NCBI GenBank assembly: GCA_031472005.1
Contig: PZJY01000004.1
Location: 2,144,556 to 2,208,555, forward strand
Origin: Tetracladium setigerum
Taxonomy: Eukaryota > Ascomycota > Leotiomycetes > Helotiales
Direction of reading: 5' to 3'
Length of the DNA stretch: 64,000 nt
Part shown: one piece after another, positions 22,620 to 35,210 of the stretch
Numbering within the stretch: position 1 is the stretch's first letter
Layout: the number at the start of each line of letters is the position of its first letter
Notes under the pieces: model-generated
The model's database searches: none
Told to the model about the DNA's origin: nothing
Seen by the model: only the letters and a program-made list of their open reading frames with translations
Position numbers and translations under genes: made by a program

Positions 22620-24088
22620 CGTGAGGGAGAGCGTGAGGTACGAAGGAGAGGAAGTGACCAAGATGAGGATGAGGTTGGGGTTGGTGTTGAAGTGAAAATC
22701 TTGATGAGAATCTTAGAAGTATTCATCATCTTCCTCTTAATAACACGAGACTAGTGCGGGTAGAGGCGAAAAAGCCGCTTACGCTTTTCAAGAGCCTCAA
22801 TTGGTGAGATTTAAGGTTGGCCCTCGGATTCTAACCGGAAGGGAGCTCTTGCAGTGGCAAATACCCCATCTTTGTTGCTTGGCCCGAGGTTTATCCGATG
22901 CTTTACCAAACATCTGGTTTAGTGGGTTGACGGTCCGAAACCCGATAGCAAACGGAAACTGTGATAATGGTGATATTGACATCTTGCCCGGCTTCTGTGT
23001 CATGGCCGTGCAATTCTGGAGTTTGTGGAGAGTGTATTTGCTCCGTCTTACCAAACATTTACTGGAAGCATGGGAAAACTTCGGATCTTGGTGACAGGTG
23101 ATCTTTTTCTCGGCCAGTGATTCGGTAATGACTTTCCTTCGGCACTTACATATTCACTTCGTACAACATATCTTCATGAATATCAATTCTTCATCTGCAA
23201 GTCCATGGACCGTCGCTCCGTGCGATGTGCAACAAAATATCGTTGTTTCTGAATCATCATTATGGATATACCAATTGATGAGCATTCTCCGTAAATTCCA
23301 CCACTTGTCTCCGCATGTAGAATCCTCATACACCTCGGAAAAGCCGTCAGAAGACCAAAGAACTCCGTGCTTCCCCGGACGTCAACATATAGTATTTTGG
23401 TTCAAACAAAAGACATTCTACAGATTGTGATTTGGTAACAGTATACACCATCATAAAAGATGCTATTCCCAGTGCGGGGAAGACGGCGAGAAGCCATGGG
23501 GGAAGCAAGCAACGAAACAATAACCATTATTTCAATGGCTCCGTATGGTCTGGGTTGAATGACGACACTCATGAATTGTATGCAAATTTGAAATGTACTA
23601 GCTTGAAGCCACAGCCTGTGGTCAGAGTTGAAGTGTTCTGGTATATGAATTTGTGCGGTATAGTTCGTTCTCCTTTGCCTCGTTGTAATTGACATAAAGC
23701 GCGAGTCTCTCATCGATAACCTCGTCATTAAAAATTTCAGAACTTTCTGTTAAGCATGAGATGATCTTTGCAACAAAAATCAAGATCGACATCTCGGGTT
23801 GATGAATGACAATACGACCTAACTCTGTGAGTCCAGAAAAAACTTCATGGAGGAGTGAACGATTTGGACTTGCCTCATAGCCCATTCAGCTCATCATTTT
23901 GGCTATATTGTGGACATTTTGGGTATCTAAAACCCAAGAATAAGTCGCCCGTTAGTGCCACCTCTCGTGCCCAAAAAGGTATAATGATATTAGGTAAAGT
24001 GTATTTTCTTCAGTGAGACATATCTACCAAATTTGATGCAGAATCAGGAGCCGACATAGGAAGACTAATGTTAGATTCGAGGATGATT
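22620..24088. other. Upstream region of the MFS transporter; possible gene remnant
   Basis: About 1.5 kb with no gene I can name. On the minus strand, 23885-23622 encodes an 87-residue frame that looks coding-like (HQPEMSILIFVAKIISCLT, FNDEVIDERLALYVNYNEAK). An overlapping second frame, 23728-23402, follows it. They could be the remains of one broken gene, but I recognise no family. The part next to 22620 should hold the transporter promoter. Confidence 0.35.
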
Positions 24089-26510
24089 TCAGACCGTTCT
24101 GGGAGGACCAGCAAGAATTGTGTGCATATACCTCCACACAGAATCTCCACGTTTAGCCTGCTGAGCTGATTGCTCGTCGGAATAGCTAGAAAATCCAGCT
24201 GGAAATGACAAGGTATAACATCCCTTACTCCAAAAAGTTCCAAATGAGAAGCAAACCGCAGAACCGCCCAAGAATACCAGAGAATTCGACGTGGAGACCA
24301 AAGTAATACCAATCAACAGGGGAAATGAAGTTGCGGCATCCTGCAGGGAAAGCGTCGATATCGAATATTTCCCCTTCTCGTATCTGATGGCATAAACTTC
24401 TTCATTTGATTGGAGAAGTCTTCCTGCACCGATCCCACCGACAATATAATTCATGTTATCTCGATTCGTAGAGCACGCTCCAAAACGCGAAATTGGGAAC
24501 TGACTTCTCAGTTCATCTGTCCCACGAAACCAGATCGTGGGAAGCTAATCAATAGAAATGTTAGCTAAAACCTCCCGTCTCGAAATTTCCCTTCTATTGT
24601 GCATCTGACCATGCGAACGAGAATCCAAAAAAGAATCGGGAAACCTACGCCTTCGGCATAGCCACTGAGCTCCCAGTGCCAAGAAGATTCTTCCACGACT
24701 CCGTATTCACTAACACCTCCAGCACGTAATCCAGTCCGTGGTGCGGAGGCTATATGTCTGGAATCCAGGGCGTTCATAATAAACACGCCACCATAAGTGA
24801 CTGAAGGGAAGTTGCTTTCTTCTCCAGCACAGCTCAGCCAGCCGGTTTGGCGATGCCAAACAAGATATTCCGGTTCAAAAACTCTCGAGCTAGACTTCCC
24901 AGGAGATACCAAAACATATCCGTCTCCTAAATAAACAGCTTGGTGACGATATCGAGGTTTTGGGAGATCCTGGACTTGTTCCCACACACCTGACAACTTA
25001 TGGTAAAACCAACAATCTGAAAATCCACGGTCAGGAGAGGTCCGACCCCCAACAATTAATGTTCCACAATCACCCAGATCTGTGCTCGTGTGGCACATTC
25101 GACTTGATGGAGTGAGGGTGTTCGCAGAGCTGTCAAACACATAAGGTAGATTTCCGTCATTACCATATACATCCATGGAATTTTCTCTTGTGATTAGGCC
25201 CACACCCCAAAATTCCCAAAACTCTCATGGGTTGGTTGCAGCCCCCGAAGTCGAAGAGTTGATGCGAATCTTTTGAATCCTTGTCCCTTGGGATATTCGG
25301 CGTAAGACATCTCAACTTTGAACGATTCGCTAACATGAAGCCGATTCTCAAATAATTTCGTTGCTCGACTTGTTGACGAAGTAGGAAATACATCCCCTGA
25401 AGATAAGCTATCCCCAATGAGTAGCACATAATGACACCCGAACAGTGCAAATTCTTCCCATTCATCGAATGGTTCCACAAGATCAAGACTTTTGCGCTCT
25501 ACAGGAGACATAAAGTCATCAGAGCCCCAGAGCTCCCACAGGTTTTGTGCAACCACGTCCGACCAACCCAAATCCTCGAATCTTGCCTGTTGATGCGATG
25601 CAGTTGGATATCGCTGAGCTGGTCGGAGTGGTGTTTGAATACTGCTAAAATAATCCAACATGGTTTTTGCAAAGGGGTGATTGGGGCCATTTGGGAGAAT
25701 TTGCTCCAAAAGACAGAAGGAGGCATCAGGAAGTCGTCCAGCCCATCTGATCAACGCGTCCGCAGATTTTACATCCATGTAGGCAATTGATACTTCGGCA
25801 ACAAAAAGAATGCTAGTCTTTTCCAGATCAAGAGTACTTGCTAAAGATCTCTGAAGCCCGACCAGGTCTCGAAGATCGCAACCTATCTGAAGATATTCCT
25901 TGCTTCGAAATAGGATGTCACCAGCCTCTGAGACCACGATGTCCGTAAGCATTGAATTCAACTCACTCGTCGTCAACACGACGTTTCGTTTCTTCTCCAT
26001 CAAGGCCACATAATCGACATCGATGAACACAACGTCCTTCGAAGCGGAGGGGTACCGTTGAAGGCATTGCCAGGGGAGTGGATCGTAACCACACCCCAAG
26101 TTGACCAAAGCTTTTTTCTTGCCCGATGATTTTTCCAGGAATTGTTGCACAACATGGTCCACAGCCTTCATTCTAAGCCAGTAGCCACGGTTGATCAAAG
26201 GAGATCTCCGCTGAGGTTTCTTGATGAAGTGATGGAAGAAGTGTGTTTCACTCGGAAAGTATAGACGTTCCACGCTTTCTTTTGACACAATGCTGCTGTT
26301 GTTCGTCTGCTTGTGGTTAAAATTAACTGCACGAACTTGAGCGTATGACAGATGTACTCAATATTCAAGGTGGGTCAAAAACACAAAGAAAATAGTCATA
26401 GTACTCACCCCCATGATTGAGTCGTCCTGTACTTGTAACTTTGTCTTAGGGGCTCTGGGCTTTCGAGCCTCTGAAGGGAACGGCCTCCCTTCTGTCATCT
26501 TGACTTTCAT
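24089..26510 (-). CDS. PPM2: tRNA wybutosine-synthesising protein 4 (leucine carboxyl methyltransferase plus Kelch), one frame break
   Basis: Exons are 26510-26409, 26306-24649 and 24544-24089, giving 738 residues once a base is added. The enzyme acts in the last steps of wybutosine synthesis at position 37 of tRNA-Phe, methylating and methoxycarbonylating the side chain with SAM. Exon 1 ends QDDSIMG and joins TNNSSIVSKESVERLY, the conserved family start. The methyltransferase half shows LINRGYWLRMKAVD, the SAM motif LVNLGCGYDPLPWQ and FIDVDY. The second half is a Kelch propeller: GTLIVGGRTSPD, WEQVQDLPKPRYRHQAVYLG and NYIVGGIGAGRLLQ. The frame breaks between the halves at the C run 25205-25208; one more base reads NFGGVGLITRENS. 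A further one-base slip near 24101-24103 would extend the C-terminus to a stop at 24010, but that is uncertain. Confidence 0.9.
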
Positions 26511-27182
26511 CCTACTTCAAGAGTCGGTTGAGAGAGAAGGATCCGAAACTGGGAGCCAGTGTCTGCTATAAAGACCAGGACAGAGGGATATTCTCTTGTT
26601 AGTTCGTTGTTGTTGAATAGATATCCTTCTGGATTAGGCTTAGTGAATAAAACATAAAACATAAAACAAAAACATCAAATGATGAGGAGGAAACTGGAAA
26701 TTCACGTGCAAACTTAAGGTGTGGTCCGAGCGCATTCCCAAGATCTAAGCGAGAGCGCGAGAGCTTCAGAGCTTCCTTCCCATGGATCAGCCGTCCATCC
26801 CCATCTCCCATCTCAACCCCGCCAAAAGCAGCTCTATCTTCACAATCTCAGTCCTCAAAACCCCAACTCACAACTCACGACACTACGACACTTGACACTG
26901 CGACACTGCGACACTGCGATCCTCGACCGCCGAGCCGCTGCGAGTAGAAATTAACATCCAGATGGTTCTGCCTACGGCTGCCATTCGTTTTACAGCTTCG
27001 TTCTCCCAGTGACGTTTCTCAAGCTCCGAAGCTGCCTCCATCTACCTGTCTTCCCACCAGGCTACCACTAACCTTACGGGGCCCACGATATCTCATCACC
27101 TTGTGCTACTCGGAATCTTCTCAACATTGGACACTCGCTCAAACATCGAACTTGCACAGGAAGTACCGCAACAATACATGCA
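26511..27182. other. Divergent promoter, PPM2 and ATG18
   Basis: This 672-base gap serves two genes transcribed apart. It holds a CACGTG box near 26704 and an octamer tandem repeat at 26878-26916. A C-rich stretch with several CACCA/CCACC words lies before the ATG18 start. Confidence 0.55.
26878..26916. repeat. CGACACTG octamer tandem repeat
   Basis: Five near-identical units, CGACACTA, CGACACTT, GACACTG and then CGACACTG twice, stand in tandem in the PPM2-ATG18 promoter. One unit is a base short. The array is 270 bases upstream of the ATG18 start codon. No binding protein can be named. Confidence 0.7.
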
Positions 27183-28573
27183 ATGGCGATGAATTTTGTT
27201 ACTTTCAATCAGGACTATAGCTGTCTAGCTGTTGGTAGGCGCGCCTCGACACCCATATTATCAAGAGCTGACTCGATTCGACAGGTACCTCGAAGGGATT
27301 CCGTATCTACCACACAGACCCGTTCGCAAAGATCTTTAGCAGCGATAATGCAAACGTTGCCATCATCGAGATGTTGTTCTCGACATCGCTTGTGGCTCTC
27401 ATAAAATCACCTAGGCACATGATCATAACTAATACGAAGCGCTCGTCGATCATATGCGAGTTGACCTTTCCCTCTGCGGTACTCGCGGTACGGCTCAACC
27501 GGAAAAGACTGGCTGTGGTGCTAGAGGAAGAAATATACCTGTACGACATCTCGAACATGACCCTTCTTTACACAATCGCCACATCGCCGAATCCAAACGC
27601 TATCTGTGCCCTGGCTCCATCGTCCGAGAATTGCTACATAGCATACCCACTACCCAAACCACGAGAAAGCTCGACGGATAGGCGTCCCGCTCATGCCCCG
27701 CCACTTTCCACTTTCGTTGCGCCGACATCAGGAGAAGTACTAATATTCGATGCGGTTAAGCTGGAAGCGGTGAATGTGGTGGAAGCACATCGTGCCCCCT
27801 TATCTAGTATTGCTCTCAACAATGAGGGTACCCTACTTGCAACAGCTTCAGAAACGGGAACAATTATACGAGTATTTTCACTTCCAAAGGGAACAAAGCT
27901 GTATCAATTCCGAAGAGGCACATACCCGTCGACCATCTACAGTATGTCCTTCAATTTGAGCTCCACTCTGTTGTGCGTCTCTTCCACCACGGATACCGTA
28001 CATATTTTCCGCCTAGGTGGACCTGTTCTGCCAGACTCACCAAAGGCTTTGAACGAACGCAGATGGAGTCGTTCTCGAAGCTACGATAGTGGTAACGAAT
28101 CACCAACAACTGGCACTTCTCCTGCCAGCGAATCCGCCGACGCCCAGGCTGTAACACGAAAACCCAGTGGATCATTTGGGAGCATGATACGGCGCTCATC
28201 TCAAATGATGGGTAGAGGGGTTGCGGGAGTCGTTGGGGGATATCTGCCACAGGCTGTGACTGAAATGTGGGAGCCAATGCGGGATTTTGCGTTCATCAAG
28301 CTGCCGAAGAGCGGTATGGGAGTAAATTCGACAGGAGCACCGCTTCGAAGTGTCGTAGCCATGAGTAGCAGCAGTCCACAGGTCATGTTGGTGACTAGTG
28401 ACGGAGGATTTTACGTTTTCAGCATTGATATGGAGAATGGGGGCGAAGGAGTTCTCGTAAAACAGTATTCGTGAGTGTTCGGGACTGATTTGTGTCTAAA
28501 TGGCTAACGGTTTCGTAGTGTGCTCGAAGGAGATGACATGCTTGATCAATCAGCCGTGGACTATAGTAATTAA
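27183..28573 (+). CDS. ATG18: Autophagy WD40 protein Atg18 (PROPPIN)
   Basis: Exons 27183-27234, 27285-28470 and 28519-28573 give 430 residues, close to the usual fungal length. PROPPINs bind PI3P and PI(3,5)P2 on pre-autophagosomal and vacuolar membranes and help lipidate Atg8. The N-terminus MAMNFVTFNQDYSCLAVG joins TSKGFRIYHTDPFAK across intron 1, the typical first blade. The phosphoinositide motif FRRG is present at residues 226-229 in YQFRRGTYPSTIY, preceded by the blade SETGTIIRVFSLPKGTK. A long Ser-rich loop (SPKALNERRWSRSRSYDSGN and on) inserts in blade 6, as in Atg18. The last exon codes the conserved tail VLEGDDMLDQSAVDYSN. No breaks are seen. Confidence 0.95.
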
Positions 28574-31500
28574 GGAAGGAGGGGGCGCTCCTGCAACTTT
28601 TTTGGGCTTGGTAATACTCGGGACCGTCTTTCCTGAACACTTATTTTGTTGGTTTATGTTTGGACAGCATTAGCAAGCGGCGTTTTCTGGCCCGGACCAG
28701 GGTCCGTGACATTTTTGTCTTATTCCGGGTGTAATACTGAATACATTGGACCTTTGAGGTCTCTTTCAACAATCTTCTCATATCCCAATATTGGAGTTGT
28801 ATCCACGCGCTTGTTTGTGGGTGGTCCAGAACAACTTCACAATATTAACAATCTCGAGAGGTATTTCTTTTCGATGGAGGAAAGATTTCCCATCTTACGG
28901 TATTCATGAGGTTTCAAGGTAGATGGGTCATGAGACCAAGATGCCCATATTAAAGGCAAAAAGAGTGTGTGATAGAAGGAGAGAATTTGTCGCGCCTTCC
29001 GTTAACCCATAGGAAAGAAGGCAGTGTTTACACCAAAATTCTTTGCAACGACCTTCGACACGACAGACACCCGCGAATTAACAACTCGAAGTCCATCAGA
29101 TACGACTAAATCCATTGGCTTATTAAGCTGCTGCATATTACACAGCCTTCTCTTGCTCATCACCAGGACAGTCTACCATGAATTCAGCGCATCTGGAAGA
29201 CTTCGCGAGAATAATCTTCAACCTGTCGGAACTTTTATGAACAAGGCAGATTAATGGACCCCCTTTCGACATTTGACCAGCCAGTCGACTTGGTGTCAAT
29301 TTGGTACTATCCATGGGCTGTCAGTGAGGTCGCCGTTCATTGATCCCCTAAGATCCTTGTGTTTGTGAAGCATTTCGGCAATGATTTAAGTAGCCCGACC
29401 CCAGGTCCCCGCGAAGTTCGTCGTCCGGTAAAATTCAGCATGCCTTTCCTACTTACGGAGACTGTTTACAGATCTAATCTGATTGGCAGGACGGCTAATC
29501 AACACCAGACTCTCTATTCGTGATGGCACACCACACAGTGTTGGAAATTCTACCCATATTTCAACTTGAAAAACGCCATAATACCCTCAATCGCCGGATT
29601 AGTAAATGACCAGGGTTTGGAAGCCATCCTCTGGGACAGCTGATTGGCATCGATTGGCAGGAATTGTGATCTCCCGCAGGTGCAAAGCCCTGTTTCATGC
29701 CTTCTTGTCTTGATAGATTCGCACCAACTCTGTATGGCTTGACTTGGCGTCTACTCTATTGCTGCAACATGCCATGAACTGATACTCAACCCAACAAACA
29801 CGGAGCTCTGGTTCCTGACCAGACGCTGTGTGGTTCAACTTGAGGTTTCCGTCATCAAGCTGCCAACAGATGACTTTTTTTTTTCTCCCTCCCCCTATTT
29901 CCGTCAATCATACGAGCTCGGTCAGAATGTTGGTTCTTGCATGGCAGTCTGTTGTCGCATTGGGTTTTTTCGAGCAAAAGTTCCGACGGTTTCCAGCCAG
30001 ATCAGACTTTTGTGGCTCAAATCCAGATTTCCACAATTTATCCTTTGGAGGCCGTTGGAAGGCGAGCGGCCACGGCCGTTTCGTGCATGAAGGGAGACGC
30101 CGCGTTAGCTTTGGGCTGCCATTGGATACACAGCCGCCCATGGAGCCACGTCCAAGCCCGACGATCACATTGTCCTGGCTATTTCTTGTTATCTCCGCCT
30201 CAAAATGCACGCGAAAGGAAGTGGCAGTTCGCCATCCGCCAACTTGACTGCGCATGTCGCGCTAAAGGAGTGATTATGAGAGGATGCTTGCGAACATGGC
30301 GTCTATTCTGGGTGGGAAGACGCACCTTTTACGTGAGAAACGGTCCCGTCAAGGTTGATTGATTCCAGATACCGCTGCCGTCCGTGGTGCAGCGAGTGCA
30401 TGGAACATGGCAATCATGGAATAGGAACTGGGGAATGCCATATCACACCATGCCAACAATGCTTTACAGAGTGTCAAAGTCACTCTCGAGCCTCGCTTAG
30501 TGCAAGATGAAGAGGCAATGGCGCCTGACAGAGCCCGCCATCGGTTCCCTGCCTTGTTCCTGGCGGCCGCTTGATGGAAATCAGACGCCCGGGCCCTGCG
30601 GAAGGAGAGCATTCTGTGTGGGGTGAGAACAGTGCTGGAAGAAAGAACATGCTGTTGCATTCATTCATTCATCCGCCCAAAAATCATTTCACAGATGTGC
30701 TGCTAACTGCGCAGTACCGACTTCTTACACTTGCAACTTATGTCTGACCCGTCAAGCTTCCGAACTTATATCTTGTTCTGAAGAGTCTGGAGTCTGGACG
30801 ATCATCCAAATTCCGCAAGTGTGATGAGCAAATCTACCCACCCCCCCATGTCCCTTGATTCTGAAGTGGAGAGTGTTTCTTGTTCCGCGGCAGCCAACCC
30901 AATTCGCTGTCTCATGAAAGCGACAATCCACAATGGAATAACCTAACTTCGAAGCTAGATCGCAACAAGCTTACGTCCGCCGTGCGGTCAATTCTTTTAG
31001 ACAAAGTTTAATCCTTTTTGAGCCCTACAAGATTTACTAATTCCTTACTGTTCACCCCCCCCCCCCCTAGTGGCCTATATGCGATGTGGCCTGGCCCCCC
31101 CCCGACCTTGTTGATCAAGCAAAACCTCACGCCACCAACAGATCCGCCAGGAACAACACCCTCATGGCCTAACCAGCTTTGCCCATGTCCTTGTCACCTA
31201 GAGTTGGCCAAAATTTCTCTAGTCAGTCATTTTAGGTCAAGTCTGTGTCGAGGTCCATGGCAGGATGGGGTGCCTTTGTATCGGATCTCCTGCAGCCTGA
31301 ATATGCACCACCAGGCTTGCACACGATTGCCAGGGTTCGAGTTCTTTAGTTCTTCTCGATGCTCTTGGTCAAGCACCCCCTGATCTCTCTCTTCCCAGAA
31401 TTCTAGGCTAGGTTCTAGCACTGCCGGTGGATAATGAATCCCTGAAGTTGGATAGGAGACAGACAGCATTGACATTAAGGTTGAATCTGCCTTGAGAGTG

Positions 31501-31838
31501 TCCTTTTTTAGAGGACCCCTCCCTCCACCACAACCAAGTCTCTCCCAACTCGTCTGTTTTGATTCAGCGTTATATGTACTGCACTCCCAACGTCACTCGA
31601 ACAGAAATCCGAAAAGCATATCTCTCTTTTCACAACACTTGGTACCAAACAACCTGTTGAAGACTTTCAACTTCCCAGACAACATACACGATCTCCAATC
31701 ACACCCTGCCTGCAACATTCGCCTCGCCTCTTCAATACCGAAGCGTAGGAGGTATTCTGGGTTGCCATTTCGTCTTGAGGTCACTCGTCTGACATCCTCC
31801 CGCCTGGCGTCGAACGAGCGTTCGTAAACAATATCATC
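28574..31838. other. 3.3 kb leader region of the zinc-finger gene
   Basis: No gene can be supported. The stretch begins with the ATG18 3' UTR and ends at the C2H2 factor's ATG. It holds short frames on both strands without family resemblance, a 13-base C run at 31055-31067 and a 9-base C run near 31095. A C/T-rich stretch lies near 31500-31560. Long upstream regions are common for fungal regulators and may include a long 5' UTR with introns or an unrecognised non-coding RNA. Confidence 0.45.
31055..31067 (+). repeat. Thirteen-base C homopolymer
   Basis: A run of 13 C, followed 27 bases later by a run of nine C. They lie about 770 bases upstream of the zinc-finger gene. Their lengths should be treated with care given the homopolymer errors seen elsewhere in the window. 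Confidence 0.8.
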
Positions 31839-33232
31839 ATGGAGCTGACCCCACATTCCACGACATCACCCAAATCCCCGTTTCAATATTCCAACACAAA
31901 CACACTTTACGACTATCCCTCGCCAGCTCGAAGTGATATAAGATACAGGTCGACAGATTCCATTCAGGGCCTGGGACTTTTCACAGAAGTGATGCCAGGG
32001 TCTACAGTTGAAAACGGTGGTCTGGCGCAAGACCATTCGACGGGGGGTACGAACACTACCTGGCCACCTCTTCAACACCGCAACCCATCTGCATCTGCAG
32101 CTTCAACTCCCAGTATTCTTTCAGCAGAGTATGATCCCTTTGCTCCTTCTCACCCACAAGTCTTTTCTTCTTTTACACAAGACGTCTACTCGACTCTGCC
32201 CGCTGAAGTCGTGGCCCCCCCTCTCCTCTCCGGCAACACTTCTCAACGATCATCTATTTCTTCGGCCCATACTTCAGACATTTTCCCACAGCCTGGCTCC
32301 ATTCATTCTTATACTCCACGAATCAAGATGGAAGAGTCCACTGATTTTTGTACTGGCAGTGACACCCTGTTATTGAGTCCGCCCACTCTCGGTCATAGCC
32401 TCCTCGTCACCTCAGCAAACTCGTACCCTGGTAGTCTTGCAGCGACGTACTACAACAATCAAGCTGCAATGGGGTGGGCAAAGATTGAGTATGCCAACAA
32501 TCAGGAGTTGCCCTCGATATCTTCACTGGCAATTCCACGGTACGAGAAGAGATCCGAAAGTGTGGAGAGGAACTCGGCCAGTTCCCATGATCAACGGAGG
32601 TCTTCTAGCGCAGTTGCACGCACGAGACAGCCTCGAAGACTGACGACCAAGGAGGATGCGAACTTTCAGTGCCATGTTAGTGGTTGTGGCAAGCTATTTG
32701 GGCGTAGTTACAACTACAAAGCTCATATGGAAACTCATGACTCGACTCGAGAGTATCCATTTCCTTGTCCAATAAAGGATTGCAACAAGAAGTTCGTGCG
32801 GAAGACGGACTTGCAACGACATCACCAGAGTGTTCATATGAAGCAGAGGAACTACCGGTGTGATTTTTGCAGCAGACACTTTGCCAGAAAAGATACTCTA
32901 CGAAGGTGAATTTGTCACTACGTTTTGATGGTAATACTATTTGCTAATGAATTCGTAGGCACATGGAAGACGGCTGTTCGAAACGATTCGATATTGAAAC
33001 GGTTGACTTCAGACCAAATGGAAGTTTTCAAGCCGACAACAATACTCTCAAGAATTCATCTTCACAGCAAATGATACCTCAGTCAAGAGCCCCATCATAC
33101 AATTCATCAGCGCAATATTCGAACCCCCTCGACAACCCGATGATGCACGCTCCAAAACGCACTCTCCCATCAAGTACCGGACCTTACTTAGAGAGAAATG
33201 ACTTCATGGTAAGCGGTGGCTGGTCAAACTGA
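31839..33232 (+). CDS. C2H2 zinc-finger transcription factor
   Basis: Two exons, 31839-32905 and 32959-33232, give 446 residues. The first 265 residues are Ser/Thr/Pro-rich and disordered. They include a possible activation region and IPRYEKRSESVERNSASS before a basic stretch, RTRQPRRLTTKED. Three zinc fingers follow near residues 275-360. Finger 1 (FQCHVSGCGKLFG) is C-x4-C-x12-H-x3-H. Finger 2 (FPCPIKDCNKKFVRKTDLQR) is C-x4-C-x12-H-x4-H. Finger 3 (YRCDFCSRHFARKDTLRRHM) ends H-x4-C, so it is C2HC. The intron falls inside finger 3, between the two halves of an Arg codon, and exon 2 supplies RHMEDGCSKRF. The C-terminal 85 residues are Asn/Ser/Pro-rich. It should act in the nucleus as a DNA-binding regulator; targets are unknown. 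I do not match it to a named fungal factor. Confidence 0.88.
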
Positions 33233-34228
33233 CCTAGATCGCTTGAACAGAGAGGACACTAGTTTCAAGATGAGATTTCCGTTGAGCCTAGCCATACACA
33301 GGGTTTTTTTTTATGTGTATTTTTGTTTAGTGTGTTAAGATCAGACCATGGGTTGATTTCGAGCTGGATTGGGCATTTTTTCTGGAGTTTATGGGAAGAG
33401 GGAAAGGGGCATTCAATATTTCTTTGGTTGAGAAAATACACGACAAATGAGAGGAGTTCTTCGGCTAGGACTCAGGAGAGCCTGGAGAGAAGGGAATTCT
33501 AAGTACTGGGTGGCGCGTTCTGGGGACGACCGGATAGATTCGAGCAATGTGACCCTGGGACATGGGGAAGACGGAAGGGGAAAAGGGGAATGCACCAGAG
33601 CCGACAGTATTTGGGGAAAAGGAAGATTCAATCTCGCAAGATGGGCAAATAGATTCACGAGGTACTTCAGTACCAAAGAAGCCCATGCACTGAATGCAGC
33701 CAGATCAGAATTTTAGGCAGCAGCAAAATGTACCACAACCATGGGCCATCTCAATCCCCCAAAAATGCCACAAAGTGTTGTCCACAATCCCCATTTTCTC
33801 TCAGACCCACGGTCCACACCCGGCCACCACACCTTCAGAAGCTATTTAAACGAGCAGATCTTGGATATTCGCCCGAATAGGAGAATGTCGTTTCGCGAGC
33901 CAACCAATCCCTGGGGCAGTATTCCGGCTGCACGTCCCAGCCGTGATTGAAGTGGACACTTAAACACTGGATCCTGGACCGGGGGGAAGCTTCAAGTAAT
34001 CTCCAACGGGATGAGTCCATGGGGGGAGTTGACAACGGTGGCCGGGGCCAAACTTGGGACATCGATAAACACGACGGCGGTTAATCCAGGTTGGTGGCCA
34101 TGCGGCCATGGCATTTTTTTTGGAGCAAGAGGTCAGGACTGTAGGCTGAGTAACAGTAGTCACCTCCGTACGGAGTACTTCCTAACGATACCAGACAGGA
34201 GACATACAACATCTTGGCCGAGACAATA

Positions 34229-34246
34229 ATAAGCTTATAAGCTTAT
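34229..34246. repeat. 18-bp perfect palindrome
   Basis: ATAAGCTTATAAGCTTAT is its own reverse complement and contains two AAGCTT sites. It could be a symmetric protein-binding site or simple hairpin-forming DNA. It lies about 1 kb beyond the zinc-finger gene. Confidence 0.8.
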
Positions 34247-35190
34247 CGGACTGCTCCAACACACATCCCAAACATCCAAAAGAATACGAAACGAACATAC
34301 GTCCACGCACACCAGATGATGGGTGACCAAGGATGTGAGCAAGTTACTCCGTACACTTCCTTCAAATCGGCCACGATGATGCTGTCGAAAAGAAATAATG
34401 CAAGCCAAGTCGATGTGCATATCAACGGTTCTTTTACTCACGGGTCGCATCATCTATTGGAGGAGAAACAAACAGGCAAAAAGAGCTTCCTGATTGGCAT
34501 TGGCTCGATCGTTTGATCCCTTCGTACTAGCGTGATAAATGTACGTACAACTGCTATGTAGGGGTAGGGTGGTCTCCCGTACAAAGCAAGCAGCCAAAAC
34601 GGTAACGGTGGAGCAGTTGCGGGTTGCGTGTGTGTGTGCTGGGGTTCACTTGCTTGTGCATGAGCCAGGGCCTTTTGCTCCTGGAGGGGAATGCGACTTG
34701 CGTCCTTCATTCTGACTGGTTGCGCCGTATACAAATCCAATTGTTGTTGCTGCTGCTGGGGGACATTTTCAACAGAGGACGAAGTGCTTACCTACTCCGT
34801 ACTTGACCGTATAGTATATATTATTGACTCAGGTATATAATATAATAGCTGACAGCCAGAACTAGGAGTAGCCCTTCTCTACTACTTTAACTTCTTCGTC
34901 ACTCAGCACCCCCGGCAGCTTGTCTGATGATCCACGAAGTAGGGACCATGATGGTACCCGCACAGTAAGTAGTACGGATGAATTCCCAGCAAAGCAAACC
35001 TTGCCACCATCTCTTGTTGCTCTTCCCCCTTCCCCTTCCATGCTCGGTACGAGATAGGCATGGCTGGCACAAGGGGTGGGATTTGACTGCAGTGCTCGGT
35101 GGGGTTTTAAGGGATTTGACTTGTAGTACAGTAGTCGAGGGCTAGGACTCCCAGAGAGTGTGCCAGCTAGTGCCAGCTTCTCTGTCTCTT

Positions 35191-35210
35191 TCTCTCTCTC
35201 TCTCTCTCTC
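35191..35210. repeat. (TC)10 dinucleotide tract
   Basis: Ten TC units stand inside a longer C/T-rich stretch, 35177-35218. In fungi such tracts often mark leaders just upstream of transcription units, but no gene follows that I can recognise. Confidence 0.8.
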
